NCBI RefSeq assembly: GCF_022809355.1
Contig: NZ_JAKZMM010000007.1
Coordinates: 1-64,000, forward strand
Direction of reading: 5' to 3'
Length of the DNA: 64,000 bases
Source of the DNA: Parabacteroides faecalis
Lineage (GTDB): Bacteria; Bacteroidota; Bacteroidia; Bacteroidales; Tannerellaceae
The position numbers were made by a program, and so were the translations under genes. The notes beneath the pieces were generated by a model that was not told where the DNA came from, did not search any database, and saw nothing but the letters and a program-made list of their open reading frames with translations. Positions 43,204 to 52,043 of the stretch are shown piece after piece. Each line of letters starts with the position of its first letter. Within the stretch, counting starts at the first letter, position 1.

Positions 43204-45339
43204 ATGGCTACGCTAGAAAAAATTAGAAGCAAAGCTGGACTGCTGGTCCTTGTTGTGGGATTAGCGTTGTTCGCTTTTATCATTGGAGACTTTTTGAACT
43301 CAGGTTCAACCTATTTTAGACAAACACAGGAGCGTGTTGGTGAAATTAACGGTGAGGTAATTAGTATTCATGATTATCAGGCTCGTGTAGATGAAATGAC
43401 CGAAATGTATAAAATGCAGACGGGATCTACAAGTTTACCTGAAGAGTATTTGACTCAGATCCGTCAGAGTGTGTTTGATGCCATGGTGCAAGACATTGTC
43501 TTAGGTGAAGAAACTGAGAAAATCGGAATGGAAGTATCTCCTGAAGAGTTATTTGATATGGTTCAAGGTGAAAATATTTCTCCGATGATTCAGCAGATGC
43601 AAATGTTTGTCAATCCACAGACTGGTGCATTTGATAGAAATGCATTATTAAATTTCTTGAAGACGATTGACAACGATAATATTGCAAGTATGCCGGCTGA
43701 ACAGCAGGATCAATTGATCAAAGCTCGTAATTTCTGGTTGTTCTGGGAAAAGAATATCAAGCGTCAGCGTTTGGAACAGAAGTTTACTACTTTATTGGCA
43801 AAGGCTGTTTCTGCGAATAAGTTGGATGCCAAAGAATCATTTGATGAAAATGCCAAGAATGCTAACATTGTATATGCAATGCAATCTTATTCATCTATAC
43901 CTGATTCAACCATTGAAGTAAGCAAGAGTGAAATTGAAAAGCTGTACAATCAGCGTAAAGATCTGTATAAGCAGAAAGAAACAAAGGTTATTAAGTATTT
44001 GTCTGTAGACATTCGTCCTAGCCAGGAAGATTATAACAATGCTCAACAAGATATCGAATCTTTGAAATCTGAATTTACAACAAGTCAGAACGTAGCAGAC
44101 ATTGTTAATGAAAATTCAGAAGTACCTTATATGGATGTTTTCTTTACTGACAAGGCTTTTGATCCTGAATTGAAGCAGTTTGCCACTACGGCAGAAGTCG
44201 GTGCAGTATATGGACCGGTATTTGAAAACGATAAATACAGAATGTTTAAACTTGTAGCCAAGACTACAGCTCCAGACTCTGTAAAAGTAAGTCATATTAT
44301 GTTGGCTGGTCAAACAGAAGAAAGAACAAAAGTATTGGCTGATAGTTTGATGAATGAAATCAAAGGTGGAGCAGATTTCGCTGAATTAGCTAAGAAGTTC
44401 TCTGCTGATCAGGCAGCTGAGAATGGAGGAGAATTAGGTTGGTTTACTGAAGCAACTGCTTTGAGAGGTGTCAATGAGGAATTCAAAAATGCTATCTTCT
44501 CAACTCCGGTAAATCAAGTATCAGTTGTAAAATCAATGTATGGAACCCATTTGGTGAAAGTAACAGAGAAGACAGCTGATGTTGCTAAGTATAAAGTTGC
44601 TGATATCGATATGACGGTATCTCCAAGTTCTAAGACTTATAGCAATATTTATAATGAATTAAATCAGTTTATTTCTAAGAATCGGGATATTGCAAAATTG
44701 GATACAGCCGCTAAATCAGCTGGATACAATGTAATTTCTAATGTTTCTATTACTCCGGATAATCAAGTATTAGGTTCAATTAAGAGTTCTCGACCTGTCA
44801 TTCGTTGGGCTTTCCAGAATGAAAATGGAAGTGTTTCTGAAATTTTTGAATGCGATGACAAGTTTGTGATAGCTGCTATCGAAAAAAGTATTCCGAAGGG
44901 TTATACTCCGATTGAAGTTGTAGCACCTTCCTTGAAAGCAGAATTGGCCGCTCAAAAGAAAGGGGATAAGATCGTTGCTGATTTGACAGCTAAGAATTTG
45001 ACTTCTTTGGATGCTTATGCACAGGCGATGAATACTTCAGTAGACAGTGTTAAGTTCGTATCTTTTGGAACACGTCGTATTTCCGGAATCGGTGTTGAAC
45101 CGAATATGAATGCAGCTGTATCTTTAGCTAAAGTAGATCAATTGAGTGCACCTGTAAAAGGAAATAATGGTGTATATGTGTTTAAAGTAATAGCTGAAAA
45201 TACAGACAGCAAAGAATATAATGAAGCAGATGTGGTTCGTTCATTGGATGCTACAAATGCTTATCGGTTCTCTTATCAGGCAATCCAGTCTTTGGTGAAT
45301 AAAGCCGATGTAGAAGATAACCGTATCCGTTTTTATTAA
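43204..45339 (+). CDS. PpiD-like peptidyl-prolyl isomerase / periplasmic chaperone
   Basis: 711 residues. One N-terminal transmembrane helix (about 12-29) is followed by a SurA_N-like chaperone region (about 35-180) with RVGEINGEVISIHDYQARVDEM. A parvulin rotamase domain lies at about 355-455 (VKVSHIMLAGQTEERTKVLADSLMNEIKGGADFAELAKKFSADQAAENGGELGWF). A second helical/rotamase-like part extends to the C-terminus. It assists folding of secreted proteins at the inner membrane. A one-mismatch -7 box (TATCTTCG, about 43137) precedes the gene, and a hairpin terminator follows. Confidence 0.92.
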   Translation: MATLEKIRSKAGLLVLVVGLALFAFIIGDFLNSGSTYFRQTQERVGEINGEVISIHDYQARVDEMTEMYKMQTGSTSLPEEYLTQIRQSVFDAMVQDIVLGEETEKIGMEVSPEELFDMVQGENISPMIQQMQMFVNPQTGAFDRNALLNFLKTIDNDNIASMPAEQQDQLIKARNFWLFWEKNIKRQRLEQKFTTLLAKAVSANKLDAKESFDENAKNANIVYAMQSYSSIPDSTIEVSKSEIEKLYNQRKDLYKQKETKVIKYLSVDIRPSQEDYNNAQQDIESLKSEFTTSQNVADIVNENSEVPYMDVFFTDKAFDPELKQFATTAEVGAVYGPVFENDKYRMFKLVAKTTAPDSVKVSHIMLAGQTEERTKVLADSLMNEIKGGADFAELAKKFSADQAAENGGELGWFTEATALRGVNEEFKNAIFSTPVNQVSVVKSMYGTHLVKVTEKTADVAKYKVADIDMTVSPSSKTYSNIYNELNQFISKNRDIAKLDTAAKSAGYNVISNVSITPDNQVLGSIKSSRPVIRWAFQNENGSVSEIFECDDKFVIAAIEKSIPKGYTPIEVVAPSLKAELAAQKKGDKIVADLTAKNLTSLDAYAQAMNTSVDSVKFVSFGTRRISGIGVEPNMNAAVSLAKVDQLSAPVKGNNGVYVFKVIAENTDSKEYNEADVVRSLDATNAYRFSYQAIQSLVNKADVEDNRIRFY

Positions 45340-45915
45340 TTTAAAGGAAGTACTGGTAGGGCCTTTATAGGCTTAAAAATATAAGGTCATCTTGGAGTTA
45401 TCCAAGGTGGCCTTTTGTCGTTCATAGAGAATATAGTCTGTTTGTGATTCCTCGTGTGCGGAAAAAGGTAAATGATATACGTAGATATGAAAAATGAAAC
45501 CTTAGAGAATTGATGATAAAACTCATTGGAATTGATTGTAAAAGTAACGAGATTCATTTTAGAGGTATGATAGGATCTTACTTGGTGTTTTTCTCCCTTT
45601 AGCTTGAGGTTAACCTTACGCCTTATGATTTATAACTTGTTTGTAAGTTTTCAGTAGTAAAAAGCTTCTTTTCTTTCTTATATTTCGTGATACTTGTTGA
45701 ATTATAAGCTAAAATATAATCTTTGATGATAAATTATAACTATCAATATGTAAGTATAAATATCTTATATTGATAATATCCTCTTTGAGTATAATTAATA
45801 AAGGTTAAATAAGTAGTTTATTCTATCATTTTGTCAATTATTATTTGGTAATAAGGAAAAACGTATGCATCTTTGCAGTGTCAAAATAAAACAACCTATA
45901 AAACAAAAGTAAGAT
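45340..45915 (+). other. long AT-rich gene-free stretch
   Basis: It begins with the ppiD terminator and ends with a promoter-like catctttg near 45870. In between I see no reading frame of note, no tRNA and no clear repeat. A small RNA or long 5' leader cannot be excluded. Confidence 0.5.
45383..45416 (+). terminator. terminator of the ppiD-like gene
   Basis: AAGGTCATCTTGG (45383-45395) pairs with CCAAGGTGGCCTT (45402-45414), using two G-U pairs, with a short T-run. Confidence 0.7.
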
Positions 45916-46329
45916 ATGAAAACTCAATCTTTTTCAAAAAGCATTATTACATTAGCATTAACATTCGCCTGTGGTTTGGTTGCAAATGCAGCTTCTCCTC
46001 GAAATTATTTATATGACACAAAGGAAGAAAATGGTTTGATTACTTCTAAAACTATTTTTTTGCAAGCTGATAATGGAATGTTGGATAAACAAGTCAAATA
46101 TGAATTTGTCTATAATGAAGCCGGTAAAGTGGCTGTAAAGAAAGCTTACCGTTGGAGTGAAAACGAAGGGAAATGGCTTCCGTTCTATCAGACAAATTAT
46201 ACATACGACGATAAAAAGCAAAATATTGAATCAACTTATGGCATGTGGAATAAAAAGACTAAACAGTTTGATTTGAATAAACAGACGATGAATATTCCAG
46301 CCTCAAGTTATAATGAGATATTTTCTTAA
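45916..46329 (+). CDS. DUF3836 family small exported protein
   Basis: 137 residues with signal MKTQSFSKSIITLALTFACGLVANA and then NYLYDTKEENGLITSKTIFLQADNGMLDKQVKYEFVYNEAGKV, the DUF3836 pattern found in many Bacteroides and Parabacteroides genomes in multiple copies. The repeated tyrosine-rich YxFVYNxxGKV and YTYDDKKQ strands suggest a small beta-sheet protein. The function is unknown. It is monocistronic. Confidence 0.82.
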   Translation: MKTQSFSKSIITLALTFACGLVANAASPRNYLYDTKEENGLITSKTIFLQADNGMLDKQVKYEFVYNEAGKVAVKKAYRWSENEGKWLPFYQTNYTYDDKKQNIESTYGMWNKKTKQFDLNKQTMNIPASSYNEIFS

Positions 46330-46450
46330 ATGAAGCAATTTACTATTTATTAGAAGCGATGATTATTTCATCGCTTTTTTTATGTTTATTTCTACGGGTA
46401 AACTTGAAATTATTATTATTTTCGCATCAGTTGAATTTAATATTTATCCT

Positions 46451-47287
46451 ATGAAAAAGTATGGTTGTTTTGTGGCTGTTTTACTATTGCTAGGTTCAAC
46501 GTCGTGTGTTACGAAGAAAAAGTATCTATTAGCAGAAAATGGTCGGTTAGAAGCTTTACAGCGTGAAGAGACACTGAAAAAGCAATTGGTAGATTGTCGG
46601 GATGAAAATGATCAGTTGTCTGCCAGATTAACGCAATTGATGCGAGATACGGCAGATATGCGTCGGAATATCCGCAGTTATCGGGAGATGTTGAATACGA
46701 ATCTGGGCGAACAGGATAAACTAAATGAGTTGTTGACAAAGAAAATGCAAGAGCTGGATGAACGTGAACGTACGATCAATCAGTTGCAAGACTTGATCAA
46801 TGCTCAGAATGAAAAGGTTCAGAATATATTGAAAAGTGTAAAAGATGCCTTGATGGGCTTTAGTAGTGATGAATTGAGTGTGCGAGAGGAAAATGGGAAA
46901 ATATATGTGGCCATGTCAGACAAATTATTGTTCCAGTCAGGAAGTGCTACTGTTGATAAACGAGGCAAAGAAGCTTTGGCCAAACTGGCAGAGGTCTTGA
47001 ATAAACAGAAAGATGTAGACGTGAATATAGAAGGACATACCGATACGAAACCAATTCATACAGCTCGCTTTACTGATAATTGGGATTTAAGCGTGATCCG
47101 TGCCACCTCTGTAGTCCGGATATTAACTAAAGAATATGGAGTAAGCCCGATGCAAATTGTTCCTTCAGGTAGAGGAGAATACTTGCCAGTAGCAGATAAC
47201 GAGACAACAGAAGGGCGAAGTAAAAACCGCCGAACAGAAATAATAATCGCTCCTAAATTAGATGAATTACTCAAAATCTTGAATTGA
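46451..47287 (+). CDS. OmpA family lipoprotein
   Basis: Start taken at ATG 46451 (MKKYGCFVAVLLLLGSTSC), giving 278 residues; the in-frame ATG at 46382 would put 23 residues in front of the lipoprotein signal. After the lipid anchor a coiled coil runs from about residue 30 to 120 (REETLKKQLVDCRDENDQLSARLTQLMRDTADMRRN). A C-terminal OmpA peptidoglycan-binding domain (about 145-270) has NIEGHTDTKPI and GRSKNRRTEIII. It likely tethers the outer membrane to peptidoglycan. A strong terminator follows. Confidence 0.9.
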   Translation: MKKYGCFVAVLLLLGSTSCVTKKKYLLAENGRLEALQREETLKKQLVDCRDENDQLSARLTQLMRDTADMRRNIRSYREMLNTNLGEQDKLNELLTKKMQELDERERTINQLQDLINAQNEKVQNILKSVKDALMGFSSDELSVREENGKIYVAMSDKLLFQSGSATVDKRGKEALAKLAEVLNKQKDVDVNIEGHTDTKPIHTARFTDNWDLSVIRATSVVRILTKEYGVSPMQIVPSGRGEYLPVADNETTEGRSKNRRTEIIIAPKLDELLKILN

Positions 47288-47369
47288 AATATATTCTTAT
47301 AAGAGTAGAAGATAATTTTGCTGATCAGGGAAAGTATATTTTGATAATCTCTGGAAAATAAGGTTGAGA

Positions 47370-47414
47370 AGAAGAGAAGTTTCTATAAGAACAGGAAACT
47401 TCTCTTCTTTTTTG
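47370..47414 (+). terminator. terminator of the OmpA-family gene
   Basis: AGAAGAGAAGTTTC (47370-47383) pairs perfectly with GAAACTTCTCTTCT (47395-47408), followed by six T. Confidence 0.92.
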
Positions 47415-47517
47415 GAATAGGATATTAGTGACTTATTCCTATTGTTTTGATTGGATATTCTGGTTAAGAGCTTTAGTATTGTTATTTTTGTCTGTACAGG
47501 TTTATATAATATATCGA

Positions 47518-48753
47518 TTAATCTTTACACGTAAAAGCAAAATATAATATGTAGGAGAAGGCTAGTAGAGGAATGATAAAACCGATTGCCATTTGATTTT
47601 CTCCGATATGTCCCATCAAGATGGGACTAAAAGCTCCGCCTGCTACACTCATCACAAGGTATGAAGAAGCTTTCTTTGTTTTACTTCCCATACCTTCCAA
47701 GCCTAAGGCAAAGATGGTAGGAAACATGATAGACATGAAAAAGAAAGAACAATATAGAGCATATAATGATATACCTTCGATGGATGAAATGACAAGTAGC
47801 ATACAGATTATACTGAGGAATGCATATAATCGTAATAGTCTGTTGGGTTTTAGCCATTTCATGGTGAAACTACCGGTTAATCTGCCGAACATAAACAAAG
47901 CCATTCCTCCGAATGCCAGGAATTGGGTCGCTTGTGTATTACTGATGTTGGAATCTATTTCTGTTACATAGTTGATAAAGAAACTGAATATTCCTGTTTG
48001 AGCTGCACAATAGCATGCTTGGGCAATGACGGCTCGTACAAATTGTTTGCGTTTCCAGAGTGGGATCGTTGGAGTCATTTCCTTTAGTGTTGATTTCTCA
48101 TCAGGAAAGGCTTCATCTATAATTTCTTCTTTTATTTCTGGCAAATGAATGAAGCAGAATATCAGTGCTACTACAATGACAATTGTACCTATTAACAAGT
48201 AGGGTCTTGCTAAAGCAAATTGGTCTCCTTGTTCTGCCCCGAATATTAGTAGTCCTCCAACGAATGGGCCTAAAATCCAACCTAGACCATTAAATGATTG
48301 GGATAAGTTAAGACGTTGGGCTGCTGATTCCGTAGGACCAAGTACGGTAGAATAGGGATTCGCAGCCGTTTCAAGCATACACAATCCACAGGCTATGATG
48401 AATAAAGCTATAAGGAAAGGTGATGCCGAATGTATCATTACTGCGGGAATGAAAGAAAAGGCTCCTAAGGCAAATAATAGTAAGCCAAAGATAATACCTC
48501 GTTTGTAACCGAATCGTTTCATAAAGCTACCTGCTGGCAAAGCCATTAGAAAATAGGCAATATAAGTGACGAATTGTACTAATCCGCTTTCTGCTTTGGT
48601 CATGGTGAAGGCTGTCTGAAAATGTTTATTCAGTACATCAAGCAGACCATGGGCGAATCCCCAAAGTAAAAACAGACAAGTAATTAAAGTAAAAGGAATC
48701 AAGTAAGATTTTCCGTTCTCTGCACGAAAAAGAGATTTGTTTGTTTGCTTCAT
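47518..48753 (-). CDS. FucP-family sugar/proton symporter (MFS)
   Basis: 411 residues with about 12 membrane helices. FLLWGFAHGLLDVLNKHFQTAFTMTKAESGLVQFVTYIAYFLMALPAGSFMKRFGYKRGI is the N-terminal signature of the L-fucose:H+ symporter group, and CGLCMLETAANPYSTVLGP is the second conserved block. Substrates in this group include fucose, glucose/galactose and N-acetyl-sugars, so FucP itself is not certain. It is the last gene of a minus-strand set with the DUF4153 and SGNH hydrolase genes, 20 nt from the former. Confidence 0.88.
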   Translation of the reverse strand: MKQTNKSLFRAENGKSYLIPFTLITCLFLLWGFAHGLLDVLNKHFQTAFTMTKAESGLVQFVTYIAYFLMALPAGSFMKRFGYKRGIIFGLLLFALGAFSFIPAVMIHSASPFLIALFIIACGLCMLETAANPYSTVLGPTESAAQRLNLSQSFNGLGWILGPFVGGLLIFGAEQGDQFALARPYLLIGTIVIVVALIFCFIHLPEIKEEIIDEAFPDEKSTLKEMTPTIPLWKRKQFVRAVIAQACYCAAQTGIFSFFINYVTEIDSNISNTQATQFLAFGGMALFMFGRLTGSFTMKWLKPNRLLRLYAFLSIICMLLVISSIEGISLYALYCSFFFMSIMFPTIFALGLEGMGSKTKKASSYLVMSVAGGAFSPILMGHIGENQMAIGFIIPLLAFSYILYFAFTCKD

Positions 48754-48773
48754 TGTTTTTGAGTTTCACAAGT

Positions 48774-50228
48774 TCATTTTATGAAATAGCATCTTGGATA
48801 GGCATCTGTCAACCGTAATGACGAGCCTGAGCGTTGGATGTTTAATTGTTCGAACACTAACTTTGTTGAATCAGTTGTGTATTCAAGCATAGAAGCATAC
48901 TTCTCTTCGGGAATAGAGTCTAAAGAATTTATTCCAGCCTTTGAGAGTTGGAGGTGCAGCAGCTGAGAGTAACTTATGCTTAATACTAATTTGTCTTGTA
49001 TATAAATGTATAGACTGTCATGAATGGAATGAAAGTAATTCCCATCATTCTTGTATGGGCTAATAAAATAGGCTTGATGATAAGGAGAAATATCGGTTGG
49101 TTCATCACTTTCTATCGAAATAAACTGGATTTTACTTGATGAACCATCCTCTGAATGATCTCGCCCTTCCTGAGAATATGTCTCAATATCTTGTATTGAA
49201 ATACCGGGTAGGTATGATATTCCCATTATAACAATAACTGTTGTCCAGGCAATTGTATAATAATGGAAAGCTCTCTTGATAAAGAAAGATAGGGATAATA
49301 AAGTCAATAGCAAGACAACTACTACCAGATAAACACGAGGTATGGTAAATCCATACTGAGAAATGCGGTAATAAATACCAATCCAGCAAAGTATCAGGGT
49401 CGGTAAAGAGATCAGACTTGCATGCCGATAAAACCAATCATAATATCGTTGGCGCAGAAATGGCTGACAACCTTTCAGCAAGAACAGTAACCCGACAAAT
49501 CCGGTAACCAGATAAGCTATCTGTCCTTTGGGCAAATTCATGGTAAGTCCTATCCGGATTATATACAAATATAAGATACCACTATAAATCAGTAAAGCCG
49601 GAGACAGGATGAAGTTTAGTAGGAAAGACAAGAAAGAACTGAAAGTCTCTTTGGTTTCTTCTTTCATGGAATTGAACTGAAGAAAAAACAAAGGCGCCAA
49701 CAATCCGTAGGAGAAAGCTTGTGTATATTGGATTATCTGTTCGGACGATCCTTGCCAGATATCAAATATATAGCGGATAGAAAACAAAATCGATAACAAG
49801 ACACTCCAGGTAACGGATGATAGAAAGACCGTAATGGCAATGAGTTTGATATAGTTTAATAACGAGTATATGAAACCTGAGTCCTCTTTCTTATTGAAGG
49901 ATAGAATATAAAGGAGTTGTATCGCTCCAAATGTGAAAATATAACGTAAAGAGATGTTTTCGTTTACCCAGTAAAATGGTATCAGTAATAAAGGACTGAT
50001 GTAATATAGTATCTTTAACCAGCCTGAAGTTTTGTGATGCAACATGCAGGTGACCAAGAAAACCATCGGACTGTATCTCAATATGGTTTGAATAAACTCT
50101 CCTCCGTAATTTTCCAGACTACTCCATAGTATGAAAAAAACACATGCCAGACATGCTTCTATCGGATTTTGAACAATGATCAGTCTTAATCCTTGTATAA
50201 ATTGTTGGATCTTGTTATGCTCTTTCAT
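48774..50228 (-). CDS. DUF4153 polytopic membrane protein
   Basis: 484 residues. About ten hydrophobic helices fill residues 20-350, in the DUF4153 pattern (LRYIFTFGAIQLLYILSF; IAITVFLSSVTWSVLLSILFSIRYIFDIWQGSSEQIIQYTQAFSYGLLAPLFFLQF). A soluble C-terminal domain of about 120 residues follows. The function is unknown. Its ATG overlaps the stop of the SGNH hydrolase gene by 4 nt. Confidence 0.82.
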   Translation of the reverse strand: MKEHNKIQQFIQGLRLIIVQNPIEACLACVFFILWSSLENYGGEFIQTILRYSPMVFLVTCMLHHKTSGWLKILYYISPLLLIPFYWVNENISLRYIFTFGAIQLLYILSFNKKEDSGFIYSLLNYIKLIAITVFLSSVTWSVLLSILFSIRYIFDIWQGSSEQIIQYTQAFSYGLLAPLFFLQFNSMKEETKETFSSFLSFLLNFILSPALLIYSGILYLYIIRIGLTMNLPKGQIAYLVTGFVGLLFLLKGCQPFLRQRYYDWFYRHASLISLPTLILCWIGIYYRISQYGFTIPRVYLVVVVLLLTLLSLSFFIKRAFHYYTIAWTTVIVIMGISYLPGISIQDIETYSQEGRDHSEDGSSSKIQFISIESDEPTDISPYHQAYFISPYKNDGNYFHSIHDSLYIYIQDKLVLSISYSQLLHLQLSKAGINSLDSIPEEKYASMLEYTTDSTKLVFEQLNIQRSGSSLRLTDAYPRCYFIK

Positions 50229-51004
50229 TGGTTGATAGCTTTATAAATGGCTTTACCCCATAATTCTCCCAAATCTTTGGCTCCTTCTTTGGTCGGATGT
50301 AAGAAGAATATGCCGGCATTACCATCTTCGTGTTGAAATTTATCATAGTTCTCTTTAAAGAAGTCAAATCCTTCTGTGTCTCCCAAGAATACTTGTCCCG
50401 GGTTTGTCTGAGAATAGGATTCAACCAGTTTCTGGATTTCCGGATAATAAGATTGGAGGCGGAGTAATCCTTCCTTCAAATACATGGCGCCATTGTAGGT
50501 ATTCGGACTATACCAGATAGGACGGTTCAGCACAACTTTGCATCCGGGATAAAGTTCGAGCAGCTTATTGATGATAGTTGCCATGTTTTGATAGTATTGT
50601 TCAGGTGAAACCGGACAGCCATGTGTGCCTTTGATGGCACTGTCGTTTGTACCCAACATGATAGAGAAGACCATTGTTGCCCAATCTTCGTCTTTGAACT
50701 GATCGGCAGCCTGTTGCATTTGGGTAAACAGGGTTTGGGTTTCAGGTAGGTAATCGACCGTTGTACAACCGCTAACACCTTGGTTGGAGTATTTTACCTC
50801 GCCAATACCCGGTTGTTTTCCTAAATACAGTGCTGTATAAACAGGAGGAGCATTGTGAGTCGGATCGGATAAACCGGCTCCATATGTAATGCTGTTACCG
50901 ATGAATATAATATTCAAATGTCTTTTTTCTAAGGCTTGCATTTGACCGCTGCAAAGAAGCAAAGCGAACAGACATAGTAATTTTAGATAGTTCTTCCCTT
51001 TCAT
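50225..51004 (-). CDS. exported SGNH/GDSL hydrolase
   Basis: 259 residues with signal MKGKNYLKLLCLFALLLCSGQMQA. SGNH blocks visible: block I FIGNSITYGAG with nucleophile Ser, block II around YSNQGVSG, block III MLGTNDSA and block V FFLHPTKEGAKDLGELW with the catalytic His. It is probably an esterase that removes acyl groups from carbohydrates. It is the first gene of the minus-strand operon that ends with the sugar transporter, which supports a carbohydrate role. Confidence 0.88.
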   Translation of the reverse strand: MKGKNYLKLLCLFALLLCSGQMQALEKRHLNIIFIGNSITYGAGLSDPTHNAPPVYTALYLGKQPGIGEVKYSNQGVSGCTTVDYLPETQTLFTQMQQAADQFKDEDWATMVFSIMLGTNDSAIKGTHGCPVSPEQYYQNMATIINKLLELYPGCKVVLNRPIWYSPNTYNGAMYLKEGLLRLQSYYPEIQKLVESYSQTNPGQVFLGDTEGFDFFKENYDKFQHEDGNAGIFFLHPTKEGAKDLGELWGKAIYKAINQ

Positions 51005-51076
51005 AAGCTTCTCAACTTATTAATTGATTTTGACATACAAAGAAACATATTATTTTTTAAATCGCAAAAATGCCCG

Positions 51077-51084
51077 TATCTTTG
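51077..51084 (+). promoter_or_regulatory. -7 box (TATCTTTG) for the pseudouridine synthase
   Basis: A perfect TAnnTTTG 25 nt upstream of the ATG at 51110. Confidence 0.6.
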
Positions 51085-51109
51085 TACGATATATTGGAAT
51101 ATAAATTAT

Positions 51110-52030
51110 ATGAACAGACGCTTTAGCTACCAGAAAACGAGACAGGCGGGAAAAGCTCCGCGTGGAAGAAATGTTACGATAGAACAAGAAACGACGTTAC
51201 TCCCTTTCTTGTTTGATTTATTGAAAGAACAGAGCCGCTCATCGGTGAAGGCTTTGTTAGGACACGGTCAGATATTGGTCAACCAGAACGTGACTACGCA
51301 ATTTGATACTCCGTTAAAACCGGGTGATGTCGTGACAATCAGTTATGAGCGAGGAAAAGTTGCTTTTAATAATCAGTTGTTGAATATTGTGTATGAAGAT
51401 GATTTTGTAATTGTCATCAATAAGAAAGAAGGTTTGCTTTCTGTTTCAACAGCCAAGGTTCGTGAGCGTACGGCATATCACATTCTAAGTGATTATTTGA
51501 AGAAGAGTGATCCTCGAAATAAGATATTTGTCTTGCACCGCTTGGATCGGGAAACATCCGGACTGATGATGTTTGCAAAGACACGTGCCGTACAGGAAAA
51601 GATGCAGGCTAACTGGAACGAGATGATTACCGAACGGACGTATGTGGCAGTCGTGGAAGGACGTCCGGAAAAAGATTCGGATCTGTTGACGACAAACTTG
51701 CAGGAGAATGCAGAAGCTCGGGTTTATGTCGTTGCCGAAGGCGGTAAGGAAGCCATCACGCGTTATCAGGTGTTACGTACGAATGATAAATATACGTTGC
51801 TGGAGTTGAATCTGGAAACCGGACGTAAGAATCAGATCCGTGCGCAAATGGAATATATCGGACATCCGATTGCGGGTGATTATAAATATGGAGCGGAAAC
51901 AGATCCGACAGGACGTTTGATGCTTCATGCACAGCGTTTGTATTTTATACATCCGGAAACAGGCGAAGAAATGCGTTTTGATACACGTATTCCGGATTCA
52001 TTCAAATCGTTAACAAGTAAAAACTGGTAA
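51110..52030 (+). CDS. RluA-family rRNA pseudouridine synthase
   Basis: 306 residues. An N-terminal S4 RNA-binding domain (about 30-85, RSSVKALLGHGQILVNQNVTTQFDTPLKPGD) precedes the catalytic domain with HRLDRETSGLMMFAKT, where the Asp is the catalytic residue, and a C-terminal LELNLETGRKNQIRAQMEYIGHPIAGD. It converts specific uridines of ribosomal RNA to pseudouridine, most likely 23S (RluC/RluD group). It starts a plus-strand group with the dsbD-like gene 13 nt downstream. Confidence 0.92.
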   Translation: MNRRFSYQKTRQAGKAPRGRNVTIEQETTLLPFLFDLLKEQSRSSVKALLGHGQILVNQNVTTQFDTPLKPGDVVTISYERGKVAFNNQLLNIVYEDDFVIVINKKEGLLSVSTAKVRERTAYHILSDYLKKSDPRNKIFVLHRLDRETSGLMMFAKTRAVQEKMQANWNEMITERTYVAVVEGRPEKDSDLLTTNLQENAEARVYVVAEGGKEAITRYQVLRTNDKYTLLELNLETGRKNQIRAQMEYIGHPIAGDYKYGAETDPTGRLMLHAQRLYFIHPETGEEMRFDTRIPDSFKSLTSKNW

Positions 52031-52043
52031 ATACATATTATTT

